From the NCBI RefSeq assembly GCF_004027225.2, contig NC_044282.2:70109787-70173786 (forward strand): a stretch of DNA of 64,000 bases, given 5' to 3'. Origin of the DNA: Strigops habroptila (lineage: Eukaryota; Chordata; Aves; Psittaciformes; Psittacidae). Below the pieces are notes generated by a model that was given only the letters and a program-made list of their open reading frames with translations, ran no database searches and was not told the origin of the DNA. Made by a program: the position numbers and the translations under genes. Positions 36,301 to 60,869 of the stretch are shown one piece after another. Within the stretch, counting starts at the first letter, position 1, and the number at the start of each line of letters is the position of its first letter.

Positions 36301-38380
36301 GCATCAGCAGAGGGCAGCAGAGATTGGAAGAAAACTGCTATGAAAATCCTGCAGCAGTGGCTAGAAAAGGGGGGGGAAATATTCCTCCTGTACATTCGCA
36401 TGAGCAACCTGCGTGTGGAAGGTGGGAGCAGAGATGGGTGCACGTCCCCCTGTTCCCGCGGCAGCAGAGAAGCTCTGGCGAGGGCTCCCCAACGGCTCAG
36501 CCCTGCACTGCTGATGCGCTTTGAAGGAATGCAAATGTATTTCTGTCCTTCTGACCTGTGCTTTGCACCAGGATCTCACTCCTGTCAGCAGCAGGAAAAT
36601 ACAGTGATTAAATACTTGCAAGGGAGGCAAAAAGCAGCTCAGAATGACATCTGAGCCCCACGTCTTGCTCTGGGCCGTGAAAAAAGTAGAGCATGCAAAG
36701 TGCTTGTTCCCAGCCGAGGCAAAAGCCTTGTGGAGGGACCTTTCCCCTGACCGTGACTTCTATTCATGACACAAGCTGCCCCTTTCCCTCCTCCTGCTGC
36801 AGCCACCACTGTGCCCCCAGGAGCAGACCTTTGCTTCCCTTACACTAGCAAGCTTCTCTTTCTGCCTTTGACACTACCAGTGGCTTTCTCACACCTCCCA
36901 CTCTCTTCATGCCTTTCCCTCCATGATTAAAGCCTGTGGGTTATAAAACCAGCACAGAGACAGTGTGACCCCACCGTTCACCAGGTTCCTGATGAACCCT
37001 GCCCTACTGGGAATCAACATCAGCAGCAAACACCTGACTGACATGGTGCCAGGAAGCTTTACATTATCTCCTTAGATTTATCTTGGGCAAATTTGCAATT
37101 GAAGGCCAAATTTTTATGGCAGGATTAAATATGTAGCAACGAGTGCCAATGCACATCACCATCACCCCATTTCTCAGGCTGCTGCAGAGAAGCAGACTCT
37201 GCACATCGCTTTCTGGGGGTATCACCCAGCAAAACAGCCTGATTTTACCAAACTGAAGGGGCTGGATAGAGATTGCTCCAGCTTTGCTCCTCTGGCTGCC
37301 ACAGACACAGGGATTTCCTCATAAAGTAATTCAGTTGTATGGCTGGGAAAGTTACTTGCTGGACTGTGGCTCCCAAAACAGGATTGGATCCAATTATGTG
37401 TGTTGTATTGCAGTTATTGCTATTAAATTCAATAATCGTAACATGTTATTATTAGAAGCTCCAGCAGAAGGAAGGCACCAACATTTCCTTTTCTAGGGAT
37501 TGAACCTCTCACTGAAGCAAAGCTGTCTGCTGAAGACTTGCATATATATATTTGGTATATATCTGAAGGATTAAACAGTCTAAAATATCCACTGGGCTGC
37601 TGACTGCTTTGGCACAGCGTCTTGCCTGTTCAGATCTGACTTTCAATTGTGCCTTTCACTTGTGCTTTATTTTTTTGGCTTAGTTCCTTGCTTCCAGGCA
37701 AATTCTTGACTGTTGTCAGTACCCTAGGGAGAAAACCCAGTGAAAAAAGTACTGATGTCTCAGCTGCTGTGGCATAAGCCTTTCTAAATTAGAAGGCATT
37801 TTGTACTACAAAAGGAAGGAGCAGGGTGTTTCCTGCCTCACTGCACTGTGATGGTGTACACCAGAGTAGCATCCTTCCTTCTCCTATGCTCACTGGAGGC
37901 CTTTGCTCTGGGCCTGATCAGATAAGAATGTACTTTATGTGGGGAGAGAATAGGCATCAAAGAGTGAAGAAAGTTGGGTGATTAGATGTGGTGCTAATGC
38001 ATGCTGGCATGGTCCAAGTCCTTACCTGCATGAATTCTATCTTTTTTTCTAGTGCCTCTTTAATGCAGGATTCACAAGCAGGCTCTAGATACAGATGTCC
38101 ATATGAGAAGTGGGGTCAGCACCATCTTTACCACAGTTTCTTACTGTAGCTGAGTTTCAGACTGAAAATGTTGGTGGCTGAAGAAATACTGAAGACAGGG
38201 GTGCTGGAGAGTTTCTCAGGCATGTTCTGTACATGGTACCAAACTGGCCCACAAGGTGCAGAGCATGAGATAAATGACCTGCTCTGCTAGATGGGGAGGC
38301 AGATGGGGTTGAGTGGTGTTTACTGAGATCTTAGAAAAGTTTTTGAAGATTTGGGGGAGGTTTTTAAATCTAGGTATCTA
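30303..38380. other. Intergenic stretch with slightly higher GC and several chance-length ORFs
   Basis: Minus-strand frames of 115-192 codons overlap each other in different frames at 30.3-33.8 kb. None shows a domain, compositional coding pattern or convincing splice context. The 31.3 kb hairpin is the only structured element. Confidence 0.55.
31294..31347. repeat. 22-bp near-perfect inverted repeat (hairpin, 10-nt loop)
   Basis: The left arm GAAGGTTGTGTCAACACCAACC (31294-31315) pairs with 31326-31347 at 21 of 22 positions; one C/T mismatch is central. The loop is AGCTGCTTTC. Arm length and loop fit a microRNA precursor or a small palindromic element; nothing else supports either. Confidence 0.85.
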
Positions 38381-38453
38381 GAGGCAGGGGGTTGGAACTG
38401 TATGATCTTTAAGGTCTCTTCCAACCCAAACCAGTCTGTGATTCTATGATTCT
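38381..38453 (+). mobile_element. CR1 3' stub
   Basis: Only the last 70 or so bases: GGCAGGGGGTTGGAACTGTATGAT, then TCTTCCAACCCAAACC and terminal GTGATTCTATGATTCT. This is typical extreme 5' truncation. Confidence 0.88.
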
Positions 38454-41400
38454 ACTAATCTAGCAAAGATCTTGCTTTACACCTCTTCCAACATATGTAA
38501 TTGGTGTCATTGTACACCAAGGCTCCCCAGCTAGCACCAGGACCAAACCCAACAGAGCTCATCAGTGTGGCATTAAACACAAACCAGCTCTTCTGTCAAG
38601 GGCTCAGTCATTGCTTGGAGTGATCTGACCTCTCCAAGCACTTGAGACTGCTGTATGCACTGCTTGTAAACAGTAGTTAACATTCAGACTTGTGACTGAA
38701 GAGTTTACTGGTGATGGGCCAGATGTGTCATGAGCAATTGTTTCTCTTCCCTGACTGCATAAGCAAATAGAGTCAAGTAAACAGAACCATCCAAAGCCCA
38801 CAGACTTCTTATTGATGTGTTAATGACAATTCTGAAAGGTCTGTAAGAACAGAGACAGTAAAGACAGTTCCTTCCTTTTCCTTTTCTTTTTCCTTTTCCC
38901 CTTTCCTTACCTTTTGCTTTCCTTTCCTTTCCTTCTCCTCTTTTCTTTCTTTTCTTTTCTTTTCTTTTCTTTTCTTTTCTTTTCTTTTCTTTTCTTTTCT
39001 TTTCTGTTTTCTCTTCTTCTTTTCTCTTTTCCTTTCTTTTCCCATTCCCTCCATTCCCTTCCTTTTAATTTTCCCTCTCCTCTCCTCACCCTATTTGGAG
39101 CTGGAAGGAAAATGGTCAGTTTTGAAGTTTTGATTACAAGCTTCATCACAATTTCATTTAAGAGGAAAACATTTCAACCTTTTTCAATATTCCCCCAGCA
39201 GATCTTGCTGTGAATGCTCAAGGCTCATTTTAAAACTGGTTTCTGTAAGCAAAGCAACATGCATCTCTGAAATTCATTTTCGCTGAATATCTTTTATATT
39301 CAGGAGTAGTCTCCTCCCACAGTTGTTCACCAAAAGCACACTGCAGAAGGTTAGGAGCAGATTCATTTTTAAGCTGGTGCAAATCAGTGTTTCACATGTG
39401 GATGCTGCCTTGCAGTACCAGAGGTTTGACTGTCAGAAGGTGGATGTTCCTTATATGCTGAGAAATTTAAATCTGTTCACCCAGGTAGGCTTCAAGAGTC
39501 ACACAGTGACTAGAAGGAACTATGGAATGACAAGGCTGGTAAGGGAAAGCCTTGGCTGTTGGCAACTAACAGCCAATTCAAGTCAGCTGGGAGAGGGAAA
39601 ATCTTTATAAATGTGATCCCCTCAGCTGGGGCAGACAGAAATGTTGGGGGAAGGAGAGGGAGAAGCTGAGAAGGGAGAGCTGCTATGAGGAACAAGGTAT
39701 TGTGAAGGGGGGGCTAAAAAGCACAAGAGAAGGAAACTCACAATGAAGTGATTCTTTAGCTGTTTCTTTTAAATGATGGTTATATTTGATTTCTTCTTTT
39801 GCCTTTAGCAGATGCCAGGTTGCTCTGGCCCAACAGATAATAATTGCTGACAGACATCCAGAATTAATAGGCAATTTGGAACTACTTTTGGCACATGTGG
39901 ATGTTTCTGGTTGTCCCTCTGTAATGGCTGTACAGCTCAGCAGCTGTGTGTGCTTGGTTTCTTTTGCCTTCTTCAGTTACCCCATAGGAGCTGAACTGCG
40001 CAAAATTAGCAGGTTCCCATTTTTGTAGTTTGCTCTTTGTCTTTCTACAGCTCTCCCATCTTCTCCCTTTGGGGTACCTGGTGCCCATTTCTCTTGTAAG
40101 CAGCAGGTTGTAGGCTGTAATGGTTGGACAGATGTAGCAGCTCCACAGTGTCTGATATTCCTGCAAGCTCTGTGCTACAGAAGAGCTGTTGGGTTGTACA
40201 AGCACTGTTGGTAATAGGAGAGGATAATCACCTGAGAAAGATCACACTTAGTAATGCTCTGTTATTTTATTTTACTATTTCTTTTATTTCTTTGCATTCT
40301 TGGGGGAGGAGGGGGTCTCCAGGGCTTATAATGACAACACACTATGGCTTAGCCTTGTCCCAGTCAAGTCCATTTTGGGGGTGAGGAAGTGGAGCCTGCC
40401 CTTAGGGATGGGGAAATCCTCCTTCCTCCAGCCCCTTAAAGCCAATTCAATTCCTCTTGCTGGAATTCTTCACCAATTTGTTATTACAAATGAAATGTTC
40501 CTGGAGTGATGGCAAGGGGGTTGTAGCAGTAGTAAGGCTAAATTAAATTTCCTGGGCTCAGTCTCAAACAATTGATAAGCTGGGCTATTTGGGAGCCACT
40601 CAAAGGCCCTAAGCTGTAACCATATTTACTAACCCCACTGCACTTAGAGCAGTTCAAGAATTCCACTTGGTGTCATCTGGTTTGCATTACCGTAAAGGCG
40701 TTGATTGCTATGACTGGAACAATATTATTTTGCAATTTGCCTTCCATAGAAACACCAACTGTGAATGGGAAATGCATTGAAAATGGGGCAAAATCCGTCT
40801 ATTTCAGTCATAAATATGTATGTCACCAAACATATGGTAAATTGGGGAAAAATACATGAGCTGGGTGTAGGAAGCCTGTAAGATAATCTGAAGACAGAGG
40901 TGGGAGCATGTCTTGTCAAATGTATCTTATTTTGTGGCCTTCACTGAAGCTGTTGTCATCAAAGCGATGATTTGTTGTACTCTTTGTTTAGCATAAGATA
41001 ACTGATCACTTCTCCCTCTTAGATCAACAGTGATAGTAGAGGCAACTGGTGAAACTATATAGGAACTTAGAGAAGCCTCAGGGACAGAGGAAAACTGCAC
41101 AAAGGGACATGTTGTGCATGTTTGTGTTCTGGGTACAAATGTGTGTGCTGCTGCAGTGGGGGGGTGTGAATCTGGCTGTCCCCATCTGTGAGAAGGAAGG
41201 ACCACAATGGTGAGGTGGCTTTTTCTTAATCACAATACAATCAGTTCAAGAAAGGCCTGAAGCAGTTGATCATTCATTGAGATCTTGTCCCTTAAATATC
41301 TCTTAGTGAAGTTACTATTGTGTCCTGCAGTATCTGATGAATTTAGAGTCTGCTATTCAGCACTGGGTCTTCCTACATAATGAGTAGCCTTTAAAAAGCA

Positions 41401-44400
41401 CTCTGGGGTTAAAGAGCTGAGCATATAAATGTGTGCCATAGTACAACAGCAATACTCAGCCCTAACTAATATCCTGTGTTTTGCAAGTGAACTTAAAATA
41501 GCATGTGTTGGAAATCAGGGGATGAGAAATGTAATTGCGTGCGTTCTGCAGTGGAGTGGTACCTGAAGCACTTCTGGATGCCAGCAGCAGCTAGCCCAAG
41601 GTACTTATGTGAGTTTGAAACAATACTTGAAGGCTTCACAAGTGTCTTGAACTTTAAAGGCAAATCCCAAAGGGTGAGTAAGGTTAGATTACAGCCTGGT
41701 TGTGAACTAGAGCTAGCATACAACTCATCTAGTCTGAGTCAACGTAGGTGTGCAGAGTTCATCTTTCCTTCCAATGCTGCTGCCCTCTGTCTGCTTAACT
41801 CCTCTGCAGTGGTTTCTCCCTTCAATTTATTTTTCACTTGTGCTACCTGTCCCAAGAGATTGAGTCACAGCCATAATGTGTTTGAACTCCCACCTACAGA
41901 TTTCCGTGTTCTTGGTACATTTGCTGGCACACAACTGATTCAGCTTTCCCGAAAGCTCTCTCACTTGGGAGAGTGGTGCTTTGCTCTCTATTACCGAGGT
42001 CTCTCTCTGTGTACCCCTTAACACCATCCACCAAATCATCACACAGCTTTTCCATGACCATTCCATTAGCACAGTCTTTCCTTCCCTCCCAGCCCTTTGC
42101 TGAATATCCTTCCTTCTGCTAATGTCAATTTTAAGCTCTGGAGCTACATCCCTTCACTCCCCTTGTGACATCTGCTTTCACATCCCTAAAAACTTCCTAC
42201 GCTGCTATCACTGCTTCATGCAACACTCTCCTACTCCACTTCTGGTGCACAAGGGGAAGTCTGTAAGAACATCCTCATCACCACTCTTGAGGAGGACAGT
42301 CTCGAAAGATGCTTCTTGAGTCCAGTCAACCCCCTTGGTTTGCTCTGATGTCTCTATGCTACCAGGACCTGAATGAGCCAGCTATTCATGCCAAAATGTT
42401 TTCTGAGCTCTGGATTTCCTGATTGGGTGTTAGATACCAAAACACCATTAAAGTCAGCAGTAGATACTTATACTCAATCCTCTGCAAATGCCACAGGCTG
42501 TGATGCTTCATCTCACCTCTTCTGCCATTTTCTCTTATGTCTGCTCCTGCTCCTGAGGACTGAGTGGGAGCTGGGGTGGTATCCTGTGAGATGGATCTGC
42601 CAACTCTTTGGGCAGCCTGCTATGGAGAAGACCAGGGAGCTATGGAGAAGCCCAAAGGAGAACAAATGTTCCTTCCTACTCAGCTATTGCGTTGTGTACA
42701 GCAGATGTGCAGCTCTTCTCTTTTTCCTTTTTGTGGGACAACATGTAAAGACTCTGAGAGCTTGAAGCCCATGCTGGCTGGGAGGAAAAAGCATGAGGAT
42801 AGTGCTCATAAGCATTTCCTATGGGAACAGAGAACAGCCTCGTCTCAGTGTGCTCTCTTCCAAACAGTCTCTTTCAAAGGCTATCTGCCAACAAGCATGA
42901 TTCTACAACGTGATCCAAACTGGAGCAGGAGACAGCCCCTTCTGCTGGCCAGGTTAACCTTTTCCATTTGCATTCAAGTTCTCCTCCATTTGTTTACAGC
43001 TACCCTAATGAACACAGCCAGCAGAAAAGTCTGTACCTTAATGTGACGGTAGTTACCCGAGTGAGGAGCACTTCTGTGGTGCTTCCACAGAGGAGAGCTG
43101 AGCAGCTGGCTTTAACAGCAAAGAACTCTCCCAGCTAATCCCCAGGACATAACTCTGCCTGAAACAGTTTGACCTCACAGGATGAGTTAGGAGTTTCTGA
43201 CTGCCTGCTTGACTACTTTGATGGCTACTGTTTAGCAGATTGACCCCATGCCTCTCCTTCTAGAGATGCAGTTTAATTTACAATTGTTCACAGGCATCCT
43301 GCTCCTCGCCTGCACTGCCTTCTATGGTTAACTTGAACACTATTATTTTTGTTATTGACAGTCATCTGCAGCCAGCAGAAGTTCTATGCTGACAGGCAAA
43401 GATGATATGCTGATATTAAGAATTCGAAGGCAGCTGAAATGTGAAATGGTATCTCACTTGCCTGTGAAGTCTGTCTTTATACTGAACCATATTAAAATGC
43501 TAGACAGATTGGGGTGTTTTCTCAATGTAAGCAACTTGTCATAAACTACTCATGCACAACCATGTCCATACACATAATAGGTTGAGTAGTGGTATTTGAA
43601 AATATCTCACTAGATATATCTACTTGGTTTGTATTTGTATTGGTTATGTATTAAATACCACATTTACATTTGGATGTGGAGCTGGAGTCATGCATGCAGT
43701 GCTGGTAGCTTTGAGAATGTGACCGCACAAGCTTTCCCTAGCAACTTTCCTAGGCAAATCCAGGCACAGAAATGCTATATCACATGCATCAACCAGGGCA
43801 AAACTTGGTTTTACTGCAAGAAATGATGAACCAGAAGGAGAGAATCCAGTTTGAAGCTCAGATTCTGGAGAAAAAAATAGAGTGTGTTTGAAAACAAATT
43901 CTCTAAAGTAGCTGTACTCCTGAGCCAAACAGCTCTCCCAACATTAAAGTGAGTTTGAAGGATGGGTGCTATCCAACCAGAAGCTGATCTGATTTAATTT
44001 ACAGTGTCTAAGCCAGTGCCATCCTCTCTTCTGTGGGACATGCACACCACCACACTGGACAACTGGGGAGTGAACTGCATTGCTTCATCAAGTGCCAACA
44101 GTAATTAGCTGAGGTCCTGAAACACGAGGGAGTTTTATCCCTTATGCATTAGCTAACTAGGCTCTTCTCACAATCTATGTAAATATTAAGTTTCCAAGGA
44201 TATTGGGCTAGAGGGTTCCACAGGCTATTTACACACTGCAGAGTGTTGAATGTGTGCTGCTTTCTTTTTTCTGTAGTCTGACTGTTCTCGTGTCCTGTGA
44301 AAGAACAGACAGGAGGTTTCAGTTCACTTCTCCATGCTTTTTCCTTCTTTAGATATATTTTATGGCATCCCCTTCCACTTATTTCTTCCCTAAGCAAAAC

Positions 44401-44806
44401 ATTCCCAGTATTTCCAGCCTCTGCTTACCCAAAACATTACTTGTACCTGCCTTTTTGAAGATCCAAATTGATCTAGCTTTTGTGCTGCCAAGTATTTTGT
44501 GGATGAACTCAACAGAATTCAATAGGTGCGAAGAGCAAAAGAGTTCCCTCAGCAGAACCCATACTGGTTTAGCCTGGTCCTATCACATGAGTCTCTACAT
44601 TATATACTTCCCCATATGATCTTTCAGTACCTATTCTACATAATAAATTACTGCTGCCTGGTCATTTAATTTCTAACACACCAATTCCTTTCCAACCAAA
44701 GAACTCATTAAATAACAGGGACGATGTCTGCTGACCTCGCTGTTGTGGAGGTAAGCGCTGATTTGGACTTGCTGTGGATGTAGCTGTTAATGTAAGAACC
44801 TGCATT
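38454..44806. other. Intergenic stretch
   Basis: Contains the pyrimidine microsatellite. Plus-strand ORFs at 41.5-42.0 and 42.6-43.0 kb are open but unrecognisable. Nothing else seen. Confidence 0.6.
38867..39100. repeat. Pyrimidine-rich tract with (TTTTC)n microsatellite
   Basis: The plus strand is nearly pure C/T over more than 200 bases. Its core at about 38949-39005 is roughly eleven copies of TTTTC. ORFs on either strand here (poly-KKRKEK / FSFLF) are low-complexity artefacts. Confidence 0.95.
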
Positions 44807-45101
44807 CATAGAGTGGTTTGGGTTGGAAAGGACCTTAAGATCATCTAGTTCCAACCCCCTGCCATGGGCAGGGACACCTCACGCTAGACCATGTTGCCCA
44901 AGGCTCTGTCCAGCCTGGTGTTGAACACTGCCAGGGGTGGAGCATTCACCACTTCTCTGGGCAGCCTGTTCCAGCGCCTCACCACCCTCACAGTAAAGAA
45001 CTTCTTCCTTATATCTAACCTGAACTTCCCCTGTTTCAGTTTAAACTCATCACCCTTTGTCCTATCACTACAGTCCCTGAGGAAGAGTCCCTCTCCACAT
45101 C
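44807..45101 (-). mobile_element. CR1 fragment (3' end) just downstream of ANKEF1
   Basis: Minus orientation, with one inverted octamer CATAGAGT, the 3' block and the ORF2 C-terminus. A 60-plus-residue frame is still open on the minus strand ([20 protein letters not shown] ... RALGNMV). It is very similar to the 0.7 kb copy, so likely the same subfamily. It lies about 660 bp past the ANKEF1 stop. Confidence 0.92.
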
Positions 45102-45639
45102 CATTCACAAAATCTCTGCGTGTTTTTCAAGTTTGCCAAAAAGATCTAAAGGTCTGGATAAAAGCTTTGTGGAGCTGCTGTTGGGAAATACATCTTCAGT
45201 GGGTAAGGAGAAAGGTTTGTGCACTCTTGCGAGTACATGGGAGAATATGAAAGCAGTACACTAGGCCATAGTGGTCCTAGTTGTAAATTGTGTACTTTGT
45301 TGCCTTTGAAGACAACCAAGAACATTGTTGCCTTAAATAACTACTGAATGCTATCTTCATATCTTTGTATTTAATACCTTTTTAGTAGAAAGAGTAATGT
45401 CTCTTCCAGGAAGAAGTTCTATGGTGGGTGAAAAATAGCCTCCTAAAGCCATACCTCTAAAAGGATAAAAAGATAAAGGACATGAGTGTGTCCTAACAAC
45501 AGCCATTCCATGAAATCTGCTGAGCCAGCTCCAAGGCTTAGAATCACATGAGGATAAACTTTTTTCCAGACTAAGCCCTTAACAAAAGATTACATGTAAG
45601 CAACATAATCTACAGAGGAAAAACTTGCTACAACTTTTT
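45102..45639. other. Region beyond the candidate poly(A) signal of ANKEF1
   Basis: No exon seen. A second ATTAAA on the minus strand at about 45.37 kb would serve a longer 3'UTR. Confidence 0.5.
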
Positions 45640-45645
45640 TTTAAT
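45640..45645 (-). terminator. Candidate poly(A) signal of ANKEF1 (ATTAAA)
   Basis: Reverse complement of TTTAAT gives ATTAAA about 117 nt downstream of the stop codon, embedded in a T8/A-rich stretch. No canonical AATAAA was seen nearer on the minus strand. This is inference from the hexamer only; a longer 3'UTR is possible. Confidence 0.35.
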
Positions 45646-45761
45646 CATAACTAAGATGCATTTACTGAGCACCGCATGATTCCTTCCTTGCAGAGGAGTA
45701 GCCTTTTAGATCTTTATCCCCTCAAAATATATGCTGAAGTAGCTTCTTCCAGCTGGTGTGC

Positions 45762-57014
<11,253 letters not shown>

Positions 57015-59626
57015 TCAAGGCATGAAAATATCCACTTTAACTTAACAGAGCACTAAGCTTTGAATGAATTTCTCTCATTTAGTATATACAGCATAGTTAG
57101 AGACTATATAAACACGTATAGCACTTTGCAAAATTGTTCTTTCTAGTCTTCAAACTGTTATGAAGAAGTCTCACTGAAGGTGAAAATTAAGTTAAGAAAC
57201 TGTAAGGTTAACTGCTTTCCATTCAAGGAACTGTTATAATCTGCAGTTACTTGAAAGCTTAAGGGGAGGCTGAACATCTGTCATTTTAGTACTACAAAGA
57301 GAAAAAAATCACAAGTCACACTGTTCTCTGTACTTGCTGAAACATAAAACTGATACTAGCATCACCTCCTTGGTATCTGAGCACCTTCTTTTTCGGTAGC
57401 TGAGGCATGAACTTCCTGCTGGGCTACATACATAACAGAGTAAACTGCTTTTCTCTGCAGGAAATACTCTTAGGGTAGAGAAAAAGAAGATGCAGACAGT
57501 GGGGCACTGGCCTGAAAAAAGGTTCCCCCAGGTGACAAGCTGACAAGCTTAAATGTCCTCTTATATTCTTGTTGTATTTCCCACCACCCTGCAGCAGTAA
57601 GGAACTTGGGTTTACTTTCAAAAGCTGGATCCTCTCTTCCCACTGTTACTCATTATTTGCACCTGGATATTTTTTCAAGAACTCATTTAGGATCAAATCT
57701 TGCCTTTTCTTCCCTTTTTTCTCCCTCCCCTGCCCGCAAATCTCAAACATTAAAGAAGTAACATTCTCCATGGAAATAGTAATGCTACAGAATGTAAGCA
57801 GCATTGCAGCTGGTAAAATCTGTCAGTAACCTTCGATGAAGGCACAAATGGATATAATATTCAATGCATATGGATTTGGATTTATTTCATGGATTATCCT
57901 CGAGATTCAGAACAGTGCTAGTTCTACCTCTTGCGCAAACATGACACTCAGTCTCTGAAGTACAATCCAGAATAAGGATGTCCCAGAGTGCTGTGTCTTC
58001 CAGAGGGTGAGATGACACACTTGCAAAAGAAGTGTGAAACCAAAGTGAAATAAGTATGTGATTAGGCATTACTTGTTCCCCACAACCTTCAACTCATTCA
58101 GGACACGAGATTGACAGCACACCTTACACTTACTGCACGCTTTACTTTTTGCTCACAGGGTAATGTATTACATTCCATTACAACTTTAGCCTCAATTCAG
58201 CCTGATCAGTTTTTCCTGAGACTTTGAGATGCTTATCGTAGTATTATTTTAATACTTCACACACAGTAACAAAATCATTTCCGTAAACTTAAGCAAAACT
58301 ATTTTCATTATAGTGGTGGAGTATGTTGTTATCACAATTCAGCCACCAGCGAGATCCTACCCAGTTTAAAGTCTTTGCTTCAAAGCATTAAGAACCAACA
58401 ATTTACATGAAAACAACCATAACATTTTAACTGTGACAGTTAGTATGAAAGTGACTGGATCAAGTTTTATTAGAATTTTCTACAGTAACAGCATCCAAAT
58501 AAAACAGGTGGGATTAGAAAGCTCTACCCAGTCAGGTGAAGCTACAAGCAAGTAAAACAGGCTTCTATAATGAAAATATCACTGCAGCATCTTGCAAATT
58601 TTCATTAAGCAAATACTACCAACTGTATGTACTTGATAGAGTTTTTATCACTTAACCTGTAACAGATGTTTTAATGGAAAATGAGGGATTGTTAATGTGG
58701 TTTTGAGACAGTCATGCTCTGGGGAGGGCTTCATGAAGCTATAATTATAAATCCCAAGCTTGTAGAATCTGCTTAGCAACAATTTTATCTGTTGACAAAC
58801 ATCAGCAGAATCGCTACCTTCATTCTGCCAGCTTGTATCATTGTTTTGGTTGAGAGCATGAACTCGTTTCAAATTCAGATTAATCCTTTTCCTGGTACAC
58901 CTAGTATTAAGAAAATCATTTCAGTCAGATCCTTGTTTCCTCACAAATCTTTCCAAGCTGTGACCAAGGTATGTTGATGGAGAGGGAAGGTCTGGTGGCC
59001 AGTGCTCTCACCCAGTGACTGTCTAAGCCTGGTGCCTGACTGCTGCTGCTGGAAGCACCTGGGGCTCCTTTTTTAAAGTTTTCAACATTTTTGAGTTTAA
59101 ACTTTTCAAGTTGAAAACATCCCTTTAATTATCACTATTCACAAACCAGTAAACGAAATTTTCATGTGTTTTATCTCTAGTGAGAGAAAATAGCTTAGCA
59201 CTTTCTAAATTTAATCCATGTGCCTGCTGGCCACAGAGATAAGCATGAGCCCTACGTGCCAGTATAAAAGAAACCGATGCGGTAACAGTGCCATACTATA
59301 TTTACAGCTTTATATGAATAATTGCACTGGATTCTTGGCTGTGACTAATGTTTAACAAGAATGATGAAGCAAAATCTTCCTAAAACTGAATTTCAGTTTA
59401 ATGAATAGCCTATAATGCTGAGTTTTCTCTTGAGCACTTCTTGGTGCTAACTCTCAAGAAACACTTTGCCTTGGGCAGAGGCCATAGCTTAATGCTGAGT
59501 GACAGTCGCTTCCCCGGCTCTTCATGTCTGAACTGAGCCTGTTTTGATGTGGAGATACAGCCCTTTGGGAAACTGGGCCCAGTCCTGAGCACTGTAAGGA
59601 CATTCCCAAGGTTATGGCTGGATACT

Positions 59627-59652
59627 CGGATGGATGGATGGATGGATGGACG
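59627..59652. repeat. (GGAT)n microsatellite
   Basis: About six tandem GGAT/GGAC units followed by CACATGCATGCAT, in ANKEF1 intron 1, 60 bp from the CR1 insertion. Confidence 0.9.
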
Positions 59653-59712
59653 GACACATGCATGCATACTCAAAAAATGTGCATTCTTTTCAGGTTGCCT
59701 TGCAACTTCCAG

Positions 59713-59963
59713 TCATAGAATCACAGAATCACAGAATGGTTTGGTTTGGAAGGGACCTTACAGCTCATCCAGTTCCAATCCCTGCCATGGGCAGGGACAC
59801 CTTCCACTAGAGCAGGTTGCTCCAAGCCCCTGTGTCCAACCTGGCCTTGAACACTGCCAGGGATGGGGCAGCCACAGCTTCTCTGGGCACCCTGTGCCAG
59901 CGCCTCAGCACCCTCACAGGGATGAATTTCTTCCTAATGTCTAATCTAAGTCTCCCCTCTTTC
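59713..59963 (-). mobile_element. CR1 fragment in ANKEF1 intron 1
   Basis: Minus orientation, i.e. sense to ANKEF1. It has three inverted octamers (CATAGAAT CACAGAAT CACAGAAT), then the 3' block and the ORF2 C-terminus up to 'cttcctaatgtctaatc'. It shares the CAGCGCCTCAGCACCCTC variant with the 29.9 kb copy. Confidence 0.93.
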
Positions 59964-60744
59964 TGCCACTTTGGTGTTCATCCAAACTGGAATATAATAG
60001 AGCCCCAGTGGCCAGCAGCAGGCAGCCCTTAGGGCCAGCCAGTACCTGGCAATCATGTATCTGAGCAACACCTGCTGGGACAGGGGCTGAGAGAAGGCTG
60101 CTCCTCAGCTAGTAGAGCCCCACATCAGGCCTTGGGCTGCCGGTGATAAGGTTCTGCTGCGCCTGGGAGCAAGGAAGAGGGTGAGCGACTGCTTCCATGA
60201 GCCTCAAGTGCTGAGAGCCCCGCTGGAGCCAGGTAAGGCACAGATCTGGTGTTAGCTGATTTTTCTTGGGTTGCAACTCAGAGGGATGGGTGACCTGTAG
60301 AGCAGACTGGCTTTAATGGGAGAGAAACTGCTTGAAATACAGAGCTGGCGCTGACCTGCGCTGGACTTACGTGGTAAGGGCTTGCTTGTCTGACCATGCA
60401 GGAACACAAACTGAGGTAACTTCCAGCCTGTTCTCCTCTGAGGGAGGCGTCAAGCACAAGGGAGGGTCCTGATGCACAGCGTGGAGTATTTCCCTTATAA
60501 ACCTGAAGCACAGCAGCTCCGTGGTGCCGCTCCCGCTGTACCCCCCTCCTTTACCTGAGCCTGTATCACCTGCAGTGCTCCACACTTGCGCTCCTTGCCG
60601 AGGGGCTGAGTTCAACCTTCACAACCTGGCTTTACCCCAGCCCCTCTCGCCCCGCCTCACCCGGCCTGCCCCGCACCACCAGGCGCTGCGGTTGCCCACC
60701 CTCACCGCCGCCCGGCCCCTGCGCGTCCCTCACAGGGCACCCAC

Positions 60745-60845
60745 CTGAGGAACCGCGGGCCCGCAGAGCGCGGCGGCGGCCGGACACCCCCCACCCCCCG
60801 GCTTCCCGCCTCAGCGCCGCGCCGCGGCCGCCATTGCCGCCCGCC
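60745..60845 (-). other. ANKEF1: Probable non-coding first exon of ANKEF1
   Basis: A strong donor CTCAG|GTGGGT sits at 60745/60744 on the minus strand, inside the CpG island and upstream of the coding start exon. The acceptor at 56933 would give a first intron of about 3.8 kb. The 5' end is not determinable from sequence; I set it just downstream of the X-boxes. Confidence 0.5.
60811..60834 (-). other. Short upstream ORF in the putative ANKEF1 5'UTR
   Basis: ATG at 60834-60832 with G at -3 and G at +4 (strong context) opens a seven-residue frame (MAAAARR) closed by TGA at 60813-60811. If transcription starts upstream of 60834, it could reduce ANKEF1 translation. Confidence 0.35.
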
Positions 60846-60859
60846 GCCGCCTTGGCAAC
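60846..60859 (+). promoter_or_regulatory. RFX X-box-like site 1
   Basis: GCCGCC-TT-GGCAAC. The RFX consensus is GTNRCC, a 0-3 base spacer, then RGYAAC. The right half-site is perfect and the left has one mismatch (C for T at position 2). It lies in the core promoter. RFX factors drive ciliary genes, which suits ANKEF1. Confidence 0.5.
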
Positions 60860-60869
60860 GGGGCGCCGC

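Noticed and set aside
38809-39213. Lys/Arg/Glu- and Phe/Ser/Leu-rich ORFs
   Set aside because: Translations of the TTTTC microsatellite.
41503-43046. 172- and 160-codon plus-strand ORFs
   Set aside because: Unrelated composition, no motif, no acceptor/donor pair that extends them.
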